DNA of 64,000 nt from Halomonas caseinilytica (GTDB taxonomy: Bacteria; Pseudomonadota; Gammaproteobacteria; Pseudomonadales; Halomonadaceae): contig NZ_BDEP01000015.1 in assembly GCF_001662305.1 (NCBI RefSeq), forward strand, positions 1 to 64,000, written 5' to 3'. The notes beneath the pieces were generated by a model. The model searched no databases. It worked only from the letters and a program-made list of their open reading frames with translations, and had not been told where the DNA came from. This document shows positions 47,259 through 56,855 of this stretch, piece after piece (within the stretch, counting starts at the first letter, position 1; every line of letters starts with the position of its first letter). A program made the translations under genes and the position numbers.

Positions 47259-49070
47259 ATGAGCTATGCCCGTTTCTCTCGCTTACCCGGCGAGACGAGC
47301 CGACATGCATCCACGCATGCGTTGCTGAATTGCATCATCAAGGAAGTGGCCATTCCCCATGACACCTTGACTTATCGATGGCCGGTCCGGCGGGAGGGGC
47401 TGCCGGAGCGTCTGCATGGCACGCCTTTGTTGATCGAGTGGTCGGCATCATTGTCGTTGTTCGTGATGGTAGATCGGCGCTCGGTGATCGGCAGCCATTT
47501 CTATCTTTCCGATGTCTACCTGCGGGCATCGGCGGCCACCGGCTGGCATGTCCCCGAGATGGCGGAGTTGATCGACTCCCTGCTGGCGCACTGCCAGTGG
47601 CATGACGGCACGCTCAATCAGGAGCTTCGCGATCAGGTCGTGCAAAGTCAGGAGGTCATGACGACGATCGTCGCGCATGCCGTCGACCATCCCGGACGTC
47701 ATCCATTGACGGATTATCGTCGGAGCGAGCAGGGGCTATGGTTCGGTCATCCCAATCACCCCACGCCCAAGGCCAGGCAATGGCCGCCTCACCTGTTGCA
47801 GGACAGGCCCGCCTATGCCCCGGAATTCAATGCGACCACGGCCCTGCACCAGTTTTCCTTCCCTGTGGAGGGGCTGAGCGTTCAGGCCAATCGGCTGACT
47901 GACCGGGATGTGCTGTTGAATGTGGCCGACCAGACCCATGCCGAGGGTAACGAGCGCAGGGTGCTCAGCATGCACCCGGTGCAGGCCGATCTCTTTCGGC
48001 GGGATCCCCGGGTGGCGGAGTTGATTCGCCACGGCATCATCGGCGATCTCGGGCAGAGCGGCTGGTCTGCCGCGCCCACCGCTTCCATGCGCACCTGGTA
48101 TATCGAGGGCCATCCCTGGTTCCTCAAGGGATCGCTCAATGTGCGCATCACCAATTGCGTACGCAAGAACGCCTGGTACGAGCTGGAGAGCACGTTGGTC
48201 ATCGACCGCATCATGCACCGGCTCGCCCGGATGAAGGACTTGGTGCTGGAGGCGCTGTGCGTGGCCCAGGAACCGGCCACGGTGCACTGGGCGCCAACCG
48301 AGGGCGATGATGACATGAAGCGCTGGTTCCGGGAGCAGACCGGTGTGATCCTGCGGGAAAACTTCTGTCAGCGATTCGCGCCCGAACACTGCTTGCTCAG
48401 CGCGACGCTGTTCGCCCGCGATACCCAGTTGGCGCCTCTGGTGTTGTCCTTCATCGGCGGTTCGACGCACGGCGAGGGCGAACAGGCACTGCCGTCGGAG
48501 CGCCGCGTTCGCCAGTGGTTCCAGACCTATCTGCGCACACTGGTGGCGCCGGTCATGGGGCTGTTCTTCCGCCATGGCATCGTCATGGAACCTCATCTGC
48601 AGAATTGCGTGCTGATCCACGACGAGGGCATGCCCTGGAAGATGCTGCTGCGTGACTTCGAAGGGGTCAAGTTGACCGACGACAAGGGCGTGGACTGGCT
48701 CGCGGGGGAGTCTCTGCATCCCCGCGTCAGGGAGTCGATGACCTACCGCCGCGAGCAGGGGTGGAACCGAATCGCCTATTGCCTGCTTGTCAACCATGTC
48801 GCCGAGGCGATCCTAGCGCTGAGCTGGCAGCGCCCCGAACTGGGCGACGCTCTGTGGCAGGACACCCTGGACGAGTTGCGGCGCGTGCGACAGACCCTGG
48901 ACATGCCGGCCCCTGAGCTGGATGCGCTGCTCGAGGGTGGTGACCTGCCCTGCAAGACCAACTTCAAGCTACGGCTCATGGCTCAGGCGGACCGACAGGC
49001 CGAGTACGTAGCGCTGCCCAGTCCCTGGCAGGTCGCCCGGACGGTGGACAGGGAGGTGGCTTATGGCTGA
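47259..49070 (+). CDS. NIS siderophore synthetase, SbnC-like (IucA/IucC family)
   Basis: ATP-dependent enzyme that joins a carboxylate to an amine or hydroxyl, building the siderophore in the cytoplasm. 603 residues. Family motifs are GHPNHPTPKA (about 163-172), SMHPVQADLF in the place of HPxHPWQ, and the catalytic-region MEPHLQN (H446) with LLRDFEG. A C-terminal FhuF-like part contains CKTNFKLRLM. The GHP-HPTPK plus YAPEF spacing resembles SbnC (type B). The ATG follows GGAG by 5 bases. First gene of the operon; its stop overlaps the decarboxylase start by 8 bases. Confidence 0.9.
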   Translation: MSYARFSRLPGETSRHASTHALLNCIIKEVAIPHDTLTYRWPVRREGLPERLHGTPLLIEWSASLSLFVMVDRRSVIGSHFYLSDVYLRASAATGWHVPEMAELIDSLLAHCQWHDGTLNQELRDQVVQSQEVMTTIVAHAVDHPGRHPLTDYRRSEQGLWFGHPNHPTPKARQWPPHLLQDRPAYAPEFNATTALHQFSFPVEGLSVQANRLTDRDVLLNVADQTHAEGNERRVLSMHPVQADLFRRDPRVAELIRHGIIGDLGQSGWSAAPTASMRTWYIEGHPWFLKGSLNVRITNCVRKNAWYELESTLVIDRIMHRLARMKDLVLEALCVAQEPATVHWAPTEGDDDMKRWFREQTGVILRENFCQRFAPEHCLLSATLFARDTQLAPLVLSFIGGSTHGEGEQALPSERRVRQWFQTYLRTLVAPVMGLFFRHGIVMEPHLQNCVLIHDEGMPWKMLLRDFEGVKLTDDKGVDWLAGESLHPRVRESMTYRREQGWNRIAYCLLVNHVAEAILALSWQRPELGDALWQDTLDELRRVRQTLDMPAPELDALLEGGDLPCKTNFKLRLMAQADRQAEYVALPSPWQVARTVDREVAYG

Positions 49071-50325
49071 GCACTTTCGGATTCCCGGGCACATCCTCGA
49101 TGCCATCGAGGCGCATCGACAGGCATGCCGCGATCCCATGGCGGCGTTCTTCTATGACCTGCCGGCGCTCGCGGCGCAGGGCAGTGCCATGAAGGCGGCA
49201 TTGCCATCGGGCGTCGAGCTCTACTACGCGATCAAGGCCAACAGCGAGGCGGCCATCATCGATACGCTGGCGCCCGTGGTGGATGGGCTCGAGCTGTCGT
49301 CCGGTGGCGAGATCGAGCGTGCCTGCGCCTGTTCGACGCCGCGCCCCTGGGTGCTCTCCGGACCGGGCAAGCTCGACGCCGACATGCGTGAGGCCATGAG
49401 CCGAGGTGTCGAGGCTTTCCATGTCGAAAGTCTCGGCGAAGTGGCTCGCCTGCAGGCGATCGCGGCATCGCTGGGGCACGTGCAGCCCGTGCTCGTGCGC
49501 ATCAATCCCTCGCTGCCCGCGGATTTCTCCAGCCGCCTGAGGATGGCCGGTACCGCCACGCCTTTCGGTATCGATGAGGCGCAGTTGGCCGATGCCGTGC
49601 AAGCGGTGGATGAGGCCTCGAACCTGACGCTCGTCGGCTTTCACGTGCATGCCATGTCGCACCAGAAATGCGAGCAGCGACACCAGCGGCTCCTGGCATT
49701 CTATCTGGAGCGCTGGCCCGAGTGGCGCGCGCTGGCCCGCCATCCGGAGCAGGTGCTCCAGCTCAACGTGGGGGGCGGGATCGGCGTGAACTATCTCCAG
49801 CCGTCCGAGCAGTTCGACTGGCCTGGCCTGTGCCGTGCCCTGGAGCGATGCCTGTCGACCATGCATGAGCCGCCGTTGGTGCGCTTCGAGATCGGCCGTT
49901 TTCTCTCGGCCTTCTGTGGCTACTACGCGGTCGAGGTACTCGATACCAAGGTCAGCCACGGGGAAGGCTTTCTCGTCTGTCGGGGCGGCACGCACCAGTT
50001 TCGCCTGCCCGCGGCCCAGGGGCACGACCACCCGGTCATCCATTTGCCGCGCGATCCTCGGCGGTCGCGTGAGGGGGAGCGCCGGGCCTGGACCGTGGTG
50101 GGGCAGCTCTGTACTCCGAAGGATGTGTTGAGCCGCCAGCAGGCGCTGCAAGGGGTCGAGGTGGGAGACCTGCTGGTGCTGCCGTTGGCCGGCGCCTATG
50201 GCTACAACATCTCTCACGCGGATTTCCTGTGCCACCCACGTCCCGATCAGATCTTCGTCTCCGCAAGCCGCGAGGGCAGTGTCCCCGAGACGAGGGCTCA
50301 ACGGCGCGCCGAGCCGGTGAGCTGA
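49063..50325 (+). CDS. PLP-dependent decarboxylase, SbnH-like
   Basis: Diaminopimelate/ornithine decarboxylase family (group IV), 420 residues. The PLP lysine is K58 in YYAIKANSEA. Other active-site segments are GFHVHAMSH, the glycine loop NVGGGIGVNY, the catalytic Cys region GQLCTPKDVL and AGAYGYNIS. In staphyloferrin B synthesis SbnH decarboxylates the citryl-diaminopropionate intermediate. Location between two NIS synthetases argues against a lysine-synthesis LysA. Confidence 0.88.
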   Translation: MAEHFRIPGHILDAIEAHRQACRDPMAAFFYDLPALAAQGSAMKAALPSGVELYYAIKANSEAAIIDTLAPVVDGLELSSGGEIERACACSTPRPWVLSGPGKLDADMREAMSRGVEAFHVESLGEVARLQAIAASLGHVQPVLVRINPSLPADFSSRLRMAGTATPFGIDEAQLADAVQAVDEASNLTLVGFHVHAMSHQKCEQRHQRLLAFYLERWPEWRALARHPEQVLQLNVGGGIGVNYLQPSEQFDWPGLCRALERCLSTMHEPPLVRFEIGRFLSAFCGYYAVEVLDTKVSHGEGFLVCRGGTHQFRLPAAQGHDHPVIHLPRDPRRSREGERRAWTVVGQLCTPKDVLSRQQALQGVEVGDLLVLPLAGAYGYNISHADFLCHPRPDQIFVSASREGSVPETRAQRRAEPVS

Positions 50326-50369
50326 CCGAGAGGGTCGCCGTTCCATTTATCAGGTTTTGAAGGTACATC

Positions 50370-52259
50370 ATGTCATCTCTTGAACGTGTTCTGCCGCAGG
50401 ACGCGGCAACGCTGGGCGATGCCCCGGGATCCGTCTCCACGCCTTTCGCTTCCCCGGAGCACTGGCGGCATCACGGCCGCATCGAGCAGCGTGTCATCGG
50501 CCAGCTGTTGCAGACCCTGCTCTATGAAGACGTGCTCCCCTACGAGGTCGCCGGCGAGCCGTCATTCGGTATCTCCGGTGCCACCTCGTTCTCTCTGACC
50601 CTGGGCGTGCGCCACTATCGGGTGAGCGGCTGGCAATGCCACAGTTTCCGGCTGATTCGTCTCGAGCATTCCACGCTGACGGTCGAGGACCATGAGGGCA
50701 CCCCGGCGCCATTGAGCCTGCAGCACTTCCTCGAGGACCTCGAAGCGGCGTTGGGGGATGCCGCGATTCAGCCCGGCTTCGTCAACGAACTGACGCAGAC
50801 GCTGATCAAGGACGTGCAGTCATCCGCCTGGCCGGTGCCCTATCGAGAGATACCGCAGACGTTGGATGCCGATGCCCTGGAGCAGTACTTCACCGACGCG
50901 CACAGCTATCATCCCTGCTACAAGTCACGGCTCGGCTTTTCCCTGCGGGACAACCAGCGTTATGGGCCGGAGTTCGCGCAGCCGCTGCGGGTTTGGTGGC
51001 TTGCCGTGCCGGCCCGCCTGGCGCACCAGGGAGCGGTCAGCGGAATGGCGCTGGCCGATCGGGTCGCAGAGGATGCCGGGCCGCGAGTGCTGGCGAGTCT
51101 GGATGACTACTTGGCGCGACGGCGGCTGGCGCGAGACGAGGTCGTGCTGATGCCGGTGCATCCCTGGCAGTGGGAAAACGCGCTGGTGCCCGCGCTCTAC
51201 CCGGAGCTGGCCAGCGGCGAGATCGCCTTGCTGGGCGAGGGCGAGACGACCTATACCGCCCAGCAGTCGATCCGCACCCTGGCCCCGCGGGATACGGACA
51301 AGCCGTATCTCAAGCTGGCGATGAGCATCACCAATACGTCCAGCACGCGCATCCTGGCGCGCCATACCGTGACCAACGCGCCCGTCATTACCCAGTGGCT
51401 TCAGCGGCTCATCGACACGGACGCGACCGCCAGGGCGGCGGGGTTCGTGATCCTGGGCGAGGTGGCCGGCGTGGCGCTGGACGAGCGCGCCTTTCCCGAG
51501 TCCCGATACAACGATGTCTATGGCAAGGTCGGTGCCATCTGGCGGCAGAACGTCAGTGCATTCCTGCAGGACGGCGAGCGGGCCGTGCCCTTCAATGGGC
51601 TGAGCCAGTTCACGCGAGATGCCCAGGGGGAACCCGTCGCTCCCTTCATCGCCCCCTGGGTGGAGCGTCATGGGCTGGAAGCCTGGACTCGGCAGCTCGT
51701 GCAGGTCGCCACCTTGCCGATCATCCACATGCTGTTCGCCGAGGGGGTGGGGATGGAGTCCCATGGCCAGAATATCGTGGTCATCCACCGCGACGGCTGG
51801 CCGCTCAGGGTGGCGTTGAAGGACTTCCATGACGGCGTGCGCTTCAGTACGTCGCATCTGGCACGGCCTGAGCTGGCTCCTGTCCTGGAGCCCGTGCCCG
51901 AGCGCCATGCCGCCCTCAACCGCAATTCCTTCATCGTCACCGATGACCTGGAGGCGGTGCGCGACTATTCCTGTGATGCCTTCTTCTTCATTGCCCTGGC
52001 GGAGATGGCCGTCTTCCTGCATCGGCACTTCGGCCTGGAAGAGTCGCGTTTCTGGGCCATGACGGCGGATGTGATCAAGGCCTATCAAGAGGCGCACCCG
52101 CAGCACGGCGAGCGCTACCGCCGCTTCGATGTCTTCGCTCCCCGGTGGGAGGTGGAGGCCCTGACCCGTCGTCGTCTCTTCGGCGATGACGATCCCCAGA
52201 TCAAGCATGTGCCCAACCCGCTGGCGGCCTTTGCGCCGGAGGAGGCGGTGTCATGCTGA
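50370..52259 (+). CDS. NIS siderophore synthetase (IucA/IucC family), SbnF/SbnE-like
   Basis: 629 residues. Family motifs are AHSYHPCYKSRLGF (about 177-190), LMPVHPWQWEN (near 260), STRILARHTVTNAP and MESHGQN (H465) with VALKDFHDG. The HPCYKSR form resembles type A/C synthetases (IucA, IucC, SbnF), distinct from the SbnC-like first gene. Which bond it makes cannot be told from sequence. Its stop overlaps the aldolase start by 7 bases. Confidence 0.9.
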   Translation: MSSLERVLPQDAATLGDAPGSVSTPFASPEHWRHHGRIEQRVIGQLLQTLLYEDVLPYEVAGEPSFGISGATSFSLTLGVRHYRVSGWQCHSFRLIRLEHSTLTVEDHEGTPAPLSLQHFLEDLEAALGDAAIQPGFVNELTQTLIKDVQSSAWPVPYREIPQTLDADALEQYFTDAHSYHPCYKSRLGFSLRDNQRYGPEFAQPLRVWWLAVPARLAHQGAVSGMALADRVAEDAGPRVLASLDDYLARRRLARDEVVLMPVHPWQWENALVPALYPELASGEIALLGEGETTYTAQQSIRTLAPRDTDKPYLKLAMSITNTSSTRILARHTVTNAPVITQWLQRLIDTDATARAAGFVILGEVAGVALDERAFPESRYNDVYGKVGAIWRQNVSAFLQDGERAVPFNGLSQFTRDAQGEPVAPFIAPWVERHGLEAWTRQLVQVATLPIIHMLFAEGVGMESHGQNIVVIHRDGWPLRVALKDFHDGVRFSTSHLARPELAPVLEPVPERHAALNRNSFIVTDDLEAVRDYSCDAFFFIALAEMAVFLHRHFGLEESRFWAMTADVIKAYQEAHPQHGERYRRFDVFAPRWEVEALTRRRLFGDDDPQIKHVPNPLAAFAPEEAVSC

Positions 52260-53044
52260 GGGCCAATCGACTGAAGCGGGCGCTGGCCGAGGGGCGGGAA
52301 GTCCACGGTGTCATGGCCTCCCTGCCCACGGCGGCCTCCATCGAACTGATCGCGGAGGCGGGCTTCGACTTTGTGGTGATCGATACCGAACACGTGCTGA
52401 TCAACCCGGAAACCGTCGAGCATATGATCCGTACCGCCGAGAGCTACCGGCTGACGCCGCTGGTCCGGGTCGCGGATGCCGACCCCAAGATGCTGCTGCG
52501 CCTGCTCGACGGGGGCGCCCAGGGCATCGTGCTGCCCAACGTGGAAGACCCTGAGACCCTTGAGCGGGCCGTGGCCGCGTGCAAGTACGCCCCGGAAGGC
52601 GAGCGCAGCCTCAATGCCGGGCGTCCCGGTGCCTTCGGCAAGGCCTCCCTGGCGGAATACGTCGTGCAGGCGAATCGGGAGATCATGGTGGTCGCCATGA
52701 TCGAGAGCCGCCAGGGGGTGGCACGGATCGAGGCGATTTGCGACGTGCCGGGCCTCGACATGGTGCTGGAGGGGGCGGCGGACCTGTCCCAGTCCCTGGG
52801 CGTAACCTGGCAGCCCGGCCATCCTGATGTCGTCCAGGCGCTGGAGACGGTCCAGCGCACGGCGAGCGAACGGGGCCTTCCCTACTGCGCTTTCCTACGT
52901 CAGCCGGACGCCAAGGCCCGGTGGCAGGCGCGTGGCGTCAGCACCTTCATGCTGGGCGATGAGCGTGGCATCGCCTTTCGTGCCCTGCAGAAGGCGCTCG
53001 ACGAGGCCAGGGGCACCGAGCAGCAAGAGGTCTCTCCCTCATGA
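52253..53044 (+). CDS. HpcH/HpaI aldolase-family citrate synthase, SbnG-like
   Basis: 263 residues, a TIM-barrel of the HpcH/HpaI family: FVVIDTEHVLINPETVEHMI, VRVADADPKMLLRLLDGGAQ, GIVLPNVEDPE and MVVAMIESRQGV. In staphylococci SbnG of this family makes citrate from oxaloacetate and acetyl-CoA for the siderophore alone. The same role is inferred here from the surrounding NIS and decarboxylase genes; a catabolic aldolase would be out of context. The start and stop both overlap NIS synthetase genes. Confidence 0.85.
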   Translation: MLRANRLKRALAEGREVHGVMASLPTAASIELIAEAGFDFVVIDTEHVLINPETVEHMIRTAESYRLTPLVRVADADPKMLLRLLDGGAQGIVLPNVEDPETLERAVAACKYAPEGERSLNAGRPGAFGKASLAEYVVQANREIMVVAMIESRQGVARIEAICDVPGLDMVLEGAADLSQSLGVTWQPGHPDVVQALETVQRTASERGLPYCAFLRQPDAKARWQARGVSTFMLGDERGIAFRALQKALDEARGTEQQEVSPS

Positions 53045-55053
53045 GTTCACCGATGATGCACTTTCCCCTTTCTGATCATCGAGCGAGCCATGTGCCCTCG
53101 CTCGACCGTACTGATACCGTTTCGGAGTTCACGACCATGGAATCTTTCAATGCCCAACATCATGCGCAGGCGCAGATCATGCAGTCATTGGTGGATGGTC
53201 TGCTGATAGAGGGCATGCTGGACGATCTCGGCGCGGTCTGGCAGGACGCCTCCGAGGTCGACGACAGAGTTGCCCGCCTGCCGGTGTTCCAGGCCCATGG
53301 TGGGCAACCCTCGCGCTGGTTCTGGAGCTGGCCCCAGGGTCGGCATCAACGTGTGGTCATGTTGCTGCAGCCCGGTATTGCCCAGGCGTGGGAAAAGGTG
53401 CCTCGGACCCCGGTGATCGTGGTGGATAACGAGAGTGGGGAGTGGGCGTCACTCGATCCGGTTGCCTTCATGCGTCGTGTCTTCGGTGCCATGGCGGAAG
53501 GCGACGATCAGGCCCTGGGGCAGGGGCAGCAAGTGTTTCTCGAGGCGCTTGCCGATAGCCTCTGGCAGGCGGAACGTTCGGTGGAGCACCGGGTGGCGAC
53601 ACGGGACTTGCTGCGCCGCGATACGGCCGAGCATTTCGCGATCATGGAGCAGTGGGCGTCGTTGCTCGACCGACCCTTCCATCCCACGGCGAAGGCCAAG
53701 CAGGGGCTCAGCGAGGACGAGTATCGCGCCTACATGGCAGAGTTCGATGCGCCCATCACGCTGCGCTGGGTCGCGATGGCCCGCGACCGGGTGATGACCG
53801 GTGCCGGAGTCGACGAGGCGTGTCCGGCGCCGATGGCCTGGCTCGTCGGTGATGAGGACCGTCAAGCGCTGGAGCGGGAGATGAGCTCACGGGACTTGGC
53901 TCGGACACACATCGCCATTCCCGTGCATCCCTGGCAGCACGAGCATGCGCTGCCCCATTGGTTGGAAGCGGCCTTCGCGGCGGGCGACTGCGTCTCGCTG
54001 GAGACGGTCACGGCTCCCTGGCTGGCGACGTCCTCGCTTCGCTCCTTGGCACCGACCATGGCGAGTCCGCATTACCTTAAGCTGCCGATGGCCATCCATT
54101 CCCTGGGAGCGTCGCGTTACCTGCCGGCGGTCAAGATGTTCAATGGCGATCTCAGCGCCCGCCTGCTGCACCAGGCCAGGGAGAAGGATGCCTGGCTCGC
54201 CGAGGGGCTCTACCTGTGCGACGAAGGCAAGTGGTGGGCCTACATGCCGGAGGAGGCGACGCTGTTCGACGAAGCGCCGCGGCACTTGTCCGCCATGGTG
54301 CGCAGTTATCCTCGAGCCTTGCTGGAGGACCCGAACGTACGCCTGGTGCCCATGGCCACCCTGGGAACGCCGCTGCCGGGCGGCGAGCACCATGTGTTCG
54401 ACGACTGGCTGGCACAGCGTGGGATGACGGCCGGCCCCGACGCGATTCGGGTGCTGTTGGGCGAGCTGAGCGATACCTTCTTCGATATCAACCTGCGCAT
54501 GTTCCGGCTCGGCATGCTGGCCGAAGTGCATGGCCAGAATGCCGTTCTGGTGTTCAGGGAAGGACGGTGCGAGGGATTGCTGCTGCGCGACCATGACTCG
54601 CTGAGAATCAATGTCGCGCGCCTGGAGCGGCACGGCATGCAGGACCCGTGCTACTGTATCAAGCCCGGCCACGCCAACACCCTGTACCACGACAGTCTCG
54701 AGGCCCTGCTGTTCTGGCTTCAGACCCTGGCCATACAGGTCAACCTGAGGGCGATCATCGAGACGCTGGCGGAGCATTACGCCTTGCCGGTTCGTGATCT
54801 CTGGCGAGAGGTGGCGGCTCGTCTTGCGGCCCGGATCGAGGCGATTCCCTTCGACGATCACGACCGCGAGATGCTCAAGGAGGCGCTCTTCGAGAGGGCA
54901 CAATGGCCTTACAAGCGCCTCATCACGCCGATCATCGAGCGCGCCGGGGGACCGGGCAGCATGCCCTTCGGTACCAGCTCGACCTGCAATCCGTTCATCC
55001 GCGCAGGCCTGCCGGATGTGGCCATGCCAGCCGAGGCGCTGAGCGAGGCCTGA
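53041..55053 (+). CDS. NIS siderophore synthetase (IucA/IucC family), third copy
   Basis: 670 residues from the ATG that overlaps the aldolase stop (ATGA, with AAGAGG upstream). An ATG at 53137 (MESFNAQ) with GGAG upstream is an alternative and would give 638 residues. Motifs are RPFHPTAKAKQGLSEDEYRA, IAIPVHPWQHEHALPHWLEA and EVHGQN (about H497) with LLRDHDS; the C-terminal part contains FGTSSTCNPFIRAGLP. It probably makes the citrate- or amine-activating step complementary to the other two. Last gene of the operon, followed by a strong terminator. Confidence 0.9.
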   Translation: MSSPMMHFPLSDHRASHVPSLDRTDTVSEFTTMESFNAQHHAQAQIMQSLVDGLLIEGMLDDLGAVWQDASEVDDRVARLPVFQAHGGQPSRWFWSWPQGRHQRVVMLLQPGIAQAWEKVPRTPVIVVDNESGEWASLDPVAFMRRVFGAMAEGDDQALGQGQQVFLEALADSLWQAERSVEHRVATRDLLRRDTAEHFAIMEQWASLLDRPFHPTAKAKQGLSEDEYRAYMAEFDAPITLRWVAMARDRVMTGAGVDEACPAPMAWLVGDEDRQALEREMSSRDLARTHIAIPVHPWQHEHALPHWLEAAFAAGDCVSLETVTAPWLATSSLRSLAPTMASPHYLKLPMAIHSLGASRYLPAVKMFNGDLSARLLHQAREKDAWLAEGLYLCDEGKWWAYMPEEATLFDEAPRHLSAMVRSYPRALLEDPNVRLVPMATLGTPLPGGEHHVFDDWLAQRGMTAGPDAIRVLLGELSDTFFDINLRMFRLGMLAEVHGQNAVLVFREGRCEGLLLRDHDSLRINVARLERHGMQDPCYCIKPGHANTLYHDSLEALLFWLQTLAIQVNLRAIIETLAEHYALPVRDLWREVAARLAARIEAIPFDDHDREMLKEALFERAQWPYKRLITPIIERAGGPGSMPFGTSSTCNPFIRAGLPDVAMPAEALSEA

Positions 55054-55077
55054 GACGAACGGCGCCCGATACGACCC

Positions 55078-55110
55078 ACACCGCCCGACATGCCATCGGG
55101 CGGTGTTTTT
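55078..55110 (+). terminator. Rho-independent terminator of the siderophore synthesis operon
   Basis: Perfect 11-bp stem ACACCGCCCGA / TCGGGCGGTGT with a 7-base loop and a run of T to 55110, placed 24 bases past the last stop. Confidence 0.9.
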
Positions 55111-55125
55111 CTATGGGGCGTGTTG

Positions 55126-55749
55126 TCAGCGGAACCACTCGGGGAATTCGGCCTCGATGGCGTGTCGCTTTTCCTCCTCCTGTGCCTGCTTTTCCTCCGC
55201 AGCGCTGGCCAGCGCGTCGGCACGGTGCGGCGGAATGACGAAGAGCCCATCGTCGTCGCCTACCACCAGGTCGCCGGGATTGATCGTGACGCCGTCGATG
55301 GCGACCGGGGTATTGATCTCACCTTCCAGCTCCAGCGCTCTGGTGGTCAGTGGGCTGGTCGAACGAGCGTAGATGGGCAGGTTCAGCCGGGACAGGGCGT
55401 CCCAATCGGTGATCGCGCCGTTGGTGACGACCCCCGCAAGCTGCTTGCGCAAGGCGGCGTAGGCCCGGAACTCACCCCAGCAAGCACGATGCTGGTCGCC
55501 TGAGACATCGATTACCAGCACATCGCCCGGGCAGGCCATCTTCAGCGCCTCGCGAATGATGCTACCGTCGATGTGGGGAATCCTGACCGTCACGGCCGTG
55601 CCGAGAAGCCGGATAGGACGATGCAGTGGCGTGAGCGAGGCAATGGCGCCGAAGTCAGTGAAGTGTCCCAGAGTGGAGGTGGCGAGCGTTCGAAAGCGTT
55701 GCCGTTGCTGTGCCGTGAGGGTGTCCTGGCGGGGGGCGATATGAAACAT
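55126..55749 (-). CDS. RraA-like protein (4-hydroxy-4-methyl-2-oxoglutarate aldolase family) at the end of the siderophore uptake operon
   Basis: 207 residues. The RraA fold is clear: RIPHIDGSIIREAL, PGDVLVIDVSGD, WGEFRAYAALRKQLAGVVTN and PGDLVVGDDDGLFVIP. Family aldolases and oxaloacetate decarboxylases carry an Arg-Asp pair; here it reads GAITDWD, with Thr114 in place of Arg and Asp115 kept. Activity on oxaloacetate-like acids is therefore doubtful. It ends a minus-strand operon with the siderophore permeases. A link to citrate or 2-oxoglutarate building blocks is only a guess. Confidence 0.8.
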   Translation of the reverse strand: MFHIAPRQDTLTAQQRQRFRTLATSTLGHFTDFGAIASLTPLHRPIRLLGTAVTVRIPHIDGSIIREALKMACPGDVLVIDVSGDQHRACWGEFRAYAALRKQLAGVVTNGAITDWDALSRLNLPIYARSTSPLTTRALELEGEINTPVAIDGVTINPGDLVVGDDDGLFVIPPHRADALASAAEEKQAQEEEKRHAIEAEFPEWFR

Positions 55750-55802
55750 GGGCTTTCCCTGGTCGTGCCATGAAGTGAATGGAGCGATGATGGCCGGCCG
55801 AT

Positions 55803-56855
55803 TCAGTGACGGCGGCCACGGGAGCGATGCAGTAGATAGACGAAAAAGGGCGCGCCGATTCCCGAGACGAAGATGCCGGCGGGCAGGTCTTTGGGCAGGA
55901 AGGCCACGCGGCCGAGCAGATCGGCATAGAGCACAATCAGGGCGCCGACCAGGGCGGCGGCGGGCACCAGTCGGGCGAAGCCACGTCCCACCAAGCGAGC
56001 CGCGATATGCGGGGCGATCAGGCCCACGAAGCTGAGTCCGCCGGCGAAGGCCACGGCCGCGCCCGCCAGAGCCACGCTGCAGGCCATCAACACCAAGCGG
56101 CTGCGCAGGAGGCTCACGCCCAGCCCCTGGGCAACCGCGTCGCCCAGCGCCATGGCATCCATGTGCCGCGCCTGGGACAGGCACAGGGGAACGGCGACCA
56201 GCAGCCAGGGCAGCAGGCCGAACACGTCTTGCCACTGGGCGGCGTAGAGGCTGCCGGTCAGCCACACATAGGCGGCCATGGCCGACGCATCGTCGCTGAT
56301 CACGATCAGCAGGGTGGTCACAGCCCCCATGGCGGCGGAGAGGCCGATGCCGACCAGCACCATGCGCGAGGGCGTGATGCCGCCTTTCCAGGCCAGCAGG
56401 AACACCAGCATGGCAGAAAGCAGCGCGCCGACGAGCGCGGCAGCCGGCAGCCAGTGGATGCTCAGGCCGGTGCCAAAGAGTGCCAGGAAGGCGACGGCGG
56501 TCATGGCGGCACCGCTGGTGATGCCGATCACATCCGGCGAGGCCAGCGGGTTGCGCACGATGCCTTGCAGGATGGCGCCGGCCACGGCCAGAGCCGCGCC
56601 CACCAGCACGGCCAGCACGATGCGCGGCAGGCGCAGCTCCCAGATGATGAAGGCAATGTCGCTGTCCTGTGGCGTGGCCAGCGCATCCAATACGTTCACG
56701 AACGGCGTGGGGAAACTGCCGAGGCCGAGCGACACGCCCATGCTGGCGAGCAAGACCAGCAGGAGCAAGATGGTGACGCCCAGGTCGCGGAACCGACGGG
56801 CCTCGAGGGAACGCTCGCCCTGGCGTTTCAGGGAAGGAGAGGCGGTCATGGTCAT
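55803..56855 (-). CDS. FecCD-family siderophore ABC permease, second subunit
   Basis: 350 residues with about 9-10 membrane segments. FecCD signatures are AVAGAILQGIVRNPLASPDV and FAGGLSFVGLIAPHIAARLV. Its ATG overlaps the preceding permease stop by one base (TGATG). The partner ATPase is probably the one at 45919-46767. The antisense frame continues upstream through the neighbour and is not part of the gene. Confidence 0.92.
   Translation of the reverse strand: MTMTASPSLKRQGERSLEARRFRDLGVTILLLLVLLASMGVSLGLGSFPTPFVNVLDALATPQDSDIAFIIWELRLPRIVLAVLVGAALAVAGAILQGIVRNPLASPDVIGITSGAAMTAVAFLALFGTGLSIHWLPAAALVGALLSAMLVFLLAWKGGITPSRMVLVGIGLSAAMGAVTTLLIVISDDASAMAAYVWLTGSLYAAQWQDVFGLLPWLLVAVPLCLSQARHMDAMALGDAVAQGLGVSLLRSRLVLMACSVALAGAAVAFAGGLSFVGLIAPHIAARLVGRGFARLVPAAALVGALIVLYADLLGRVAFLPKDLPAGIFVSGIGAPFFVYLLHRSRGRRH

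Noticed and set aside
49063..50325. Calling the decarboxylase LysA (lysine synthesis)
   Set aside because: It overlaps NIS synthetase genes on both sides in one operon; no other lysine genes are present, so a siderophore decarboxylase fits better.
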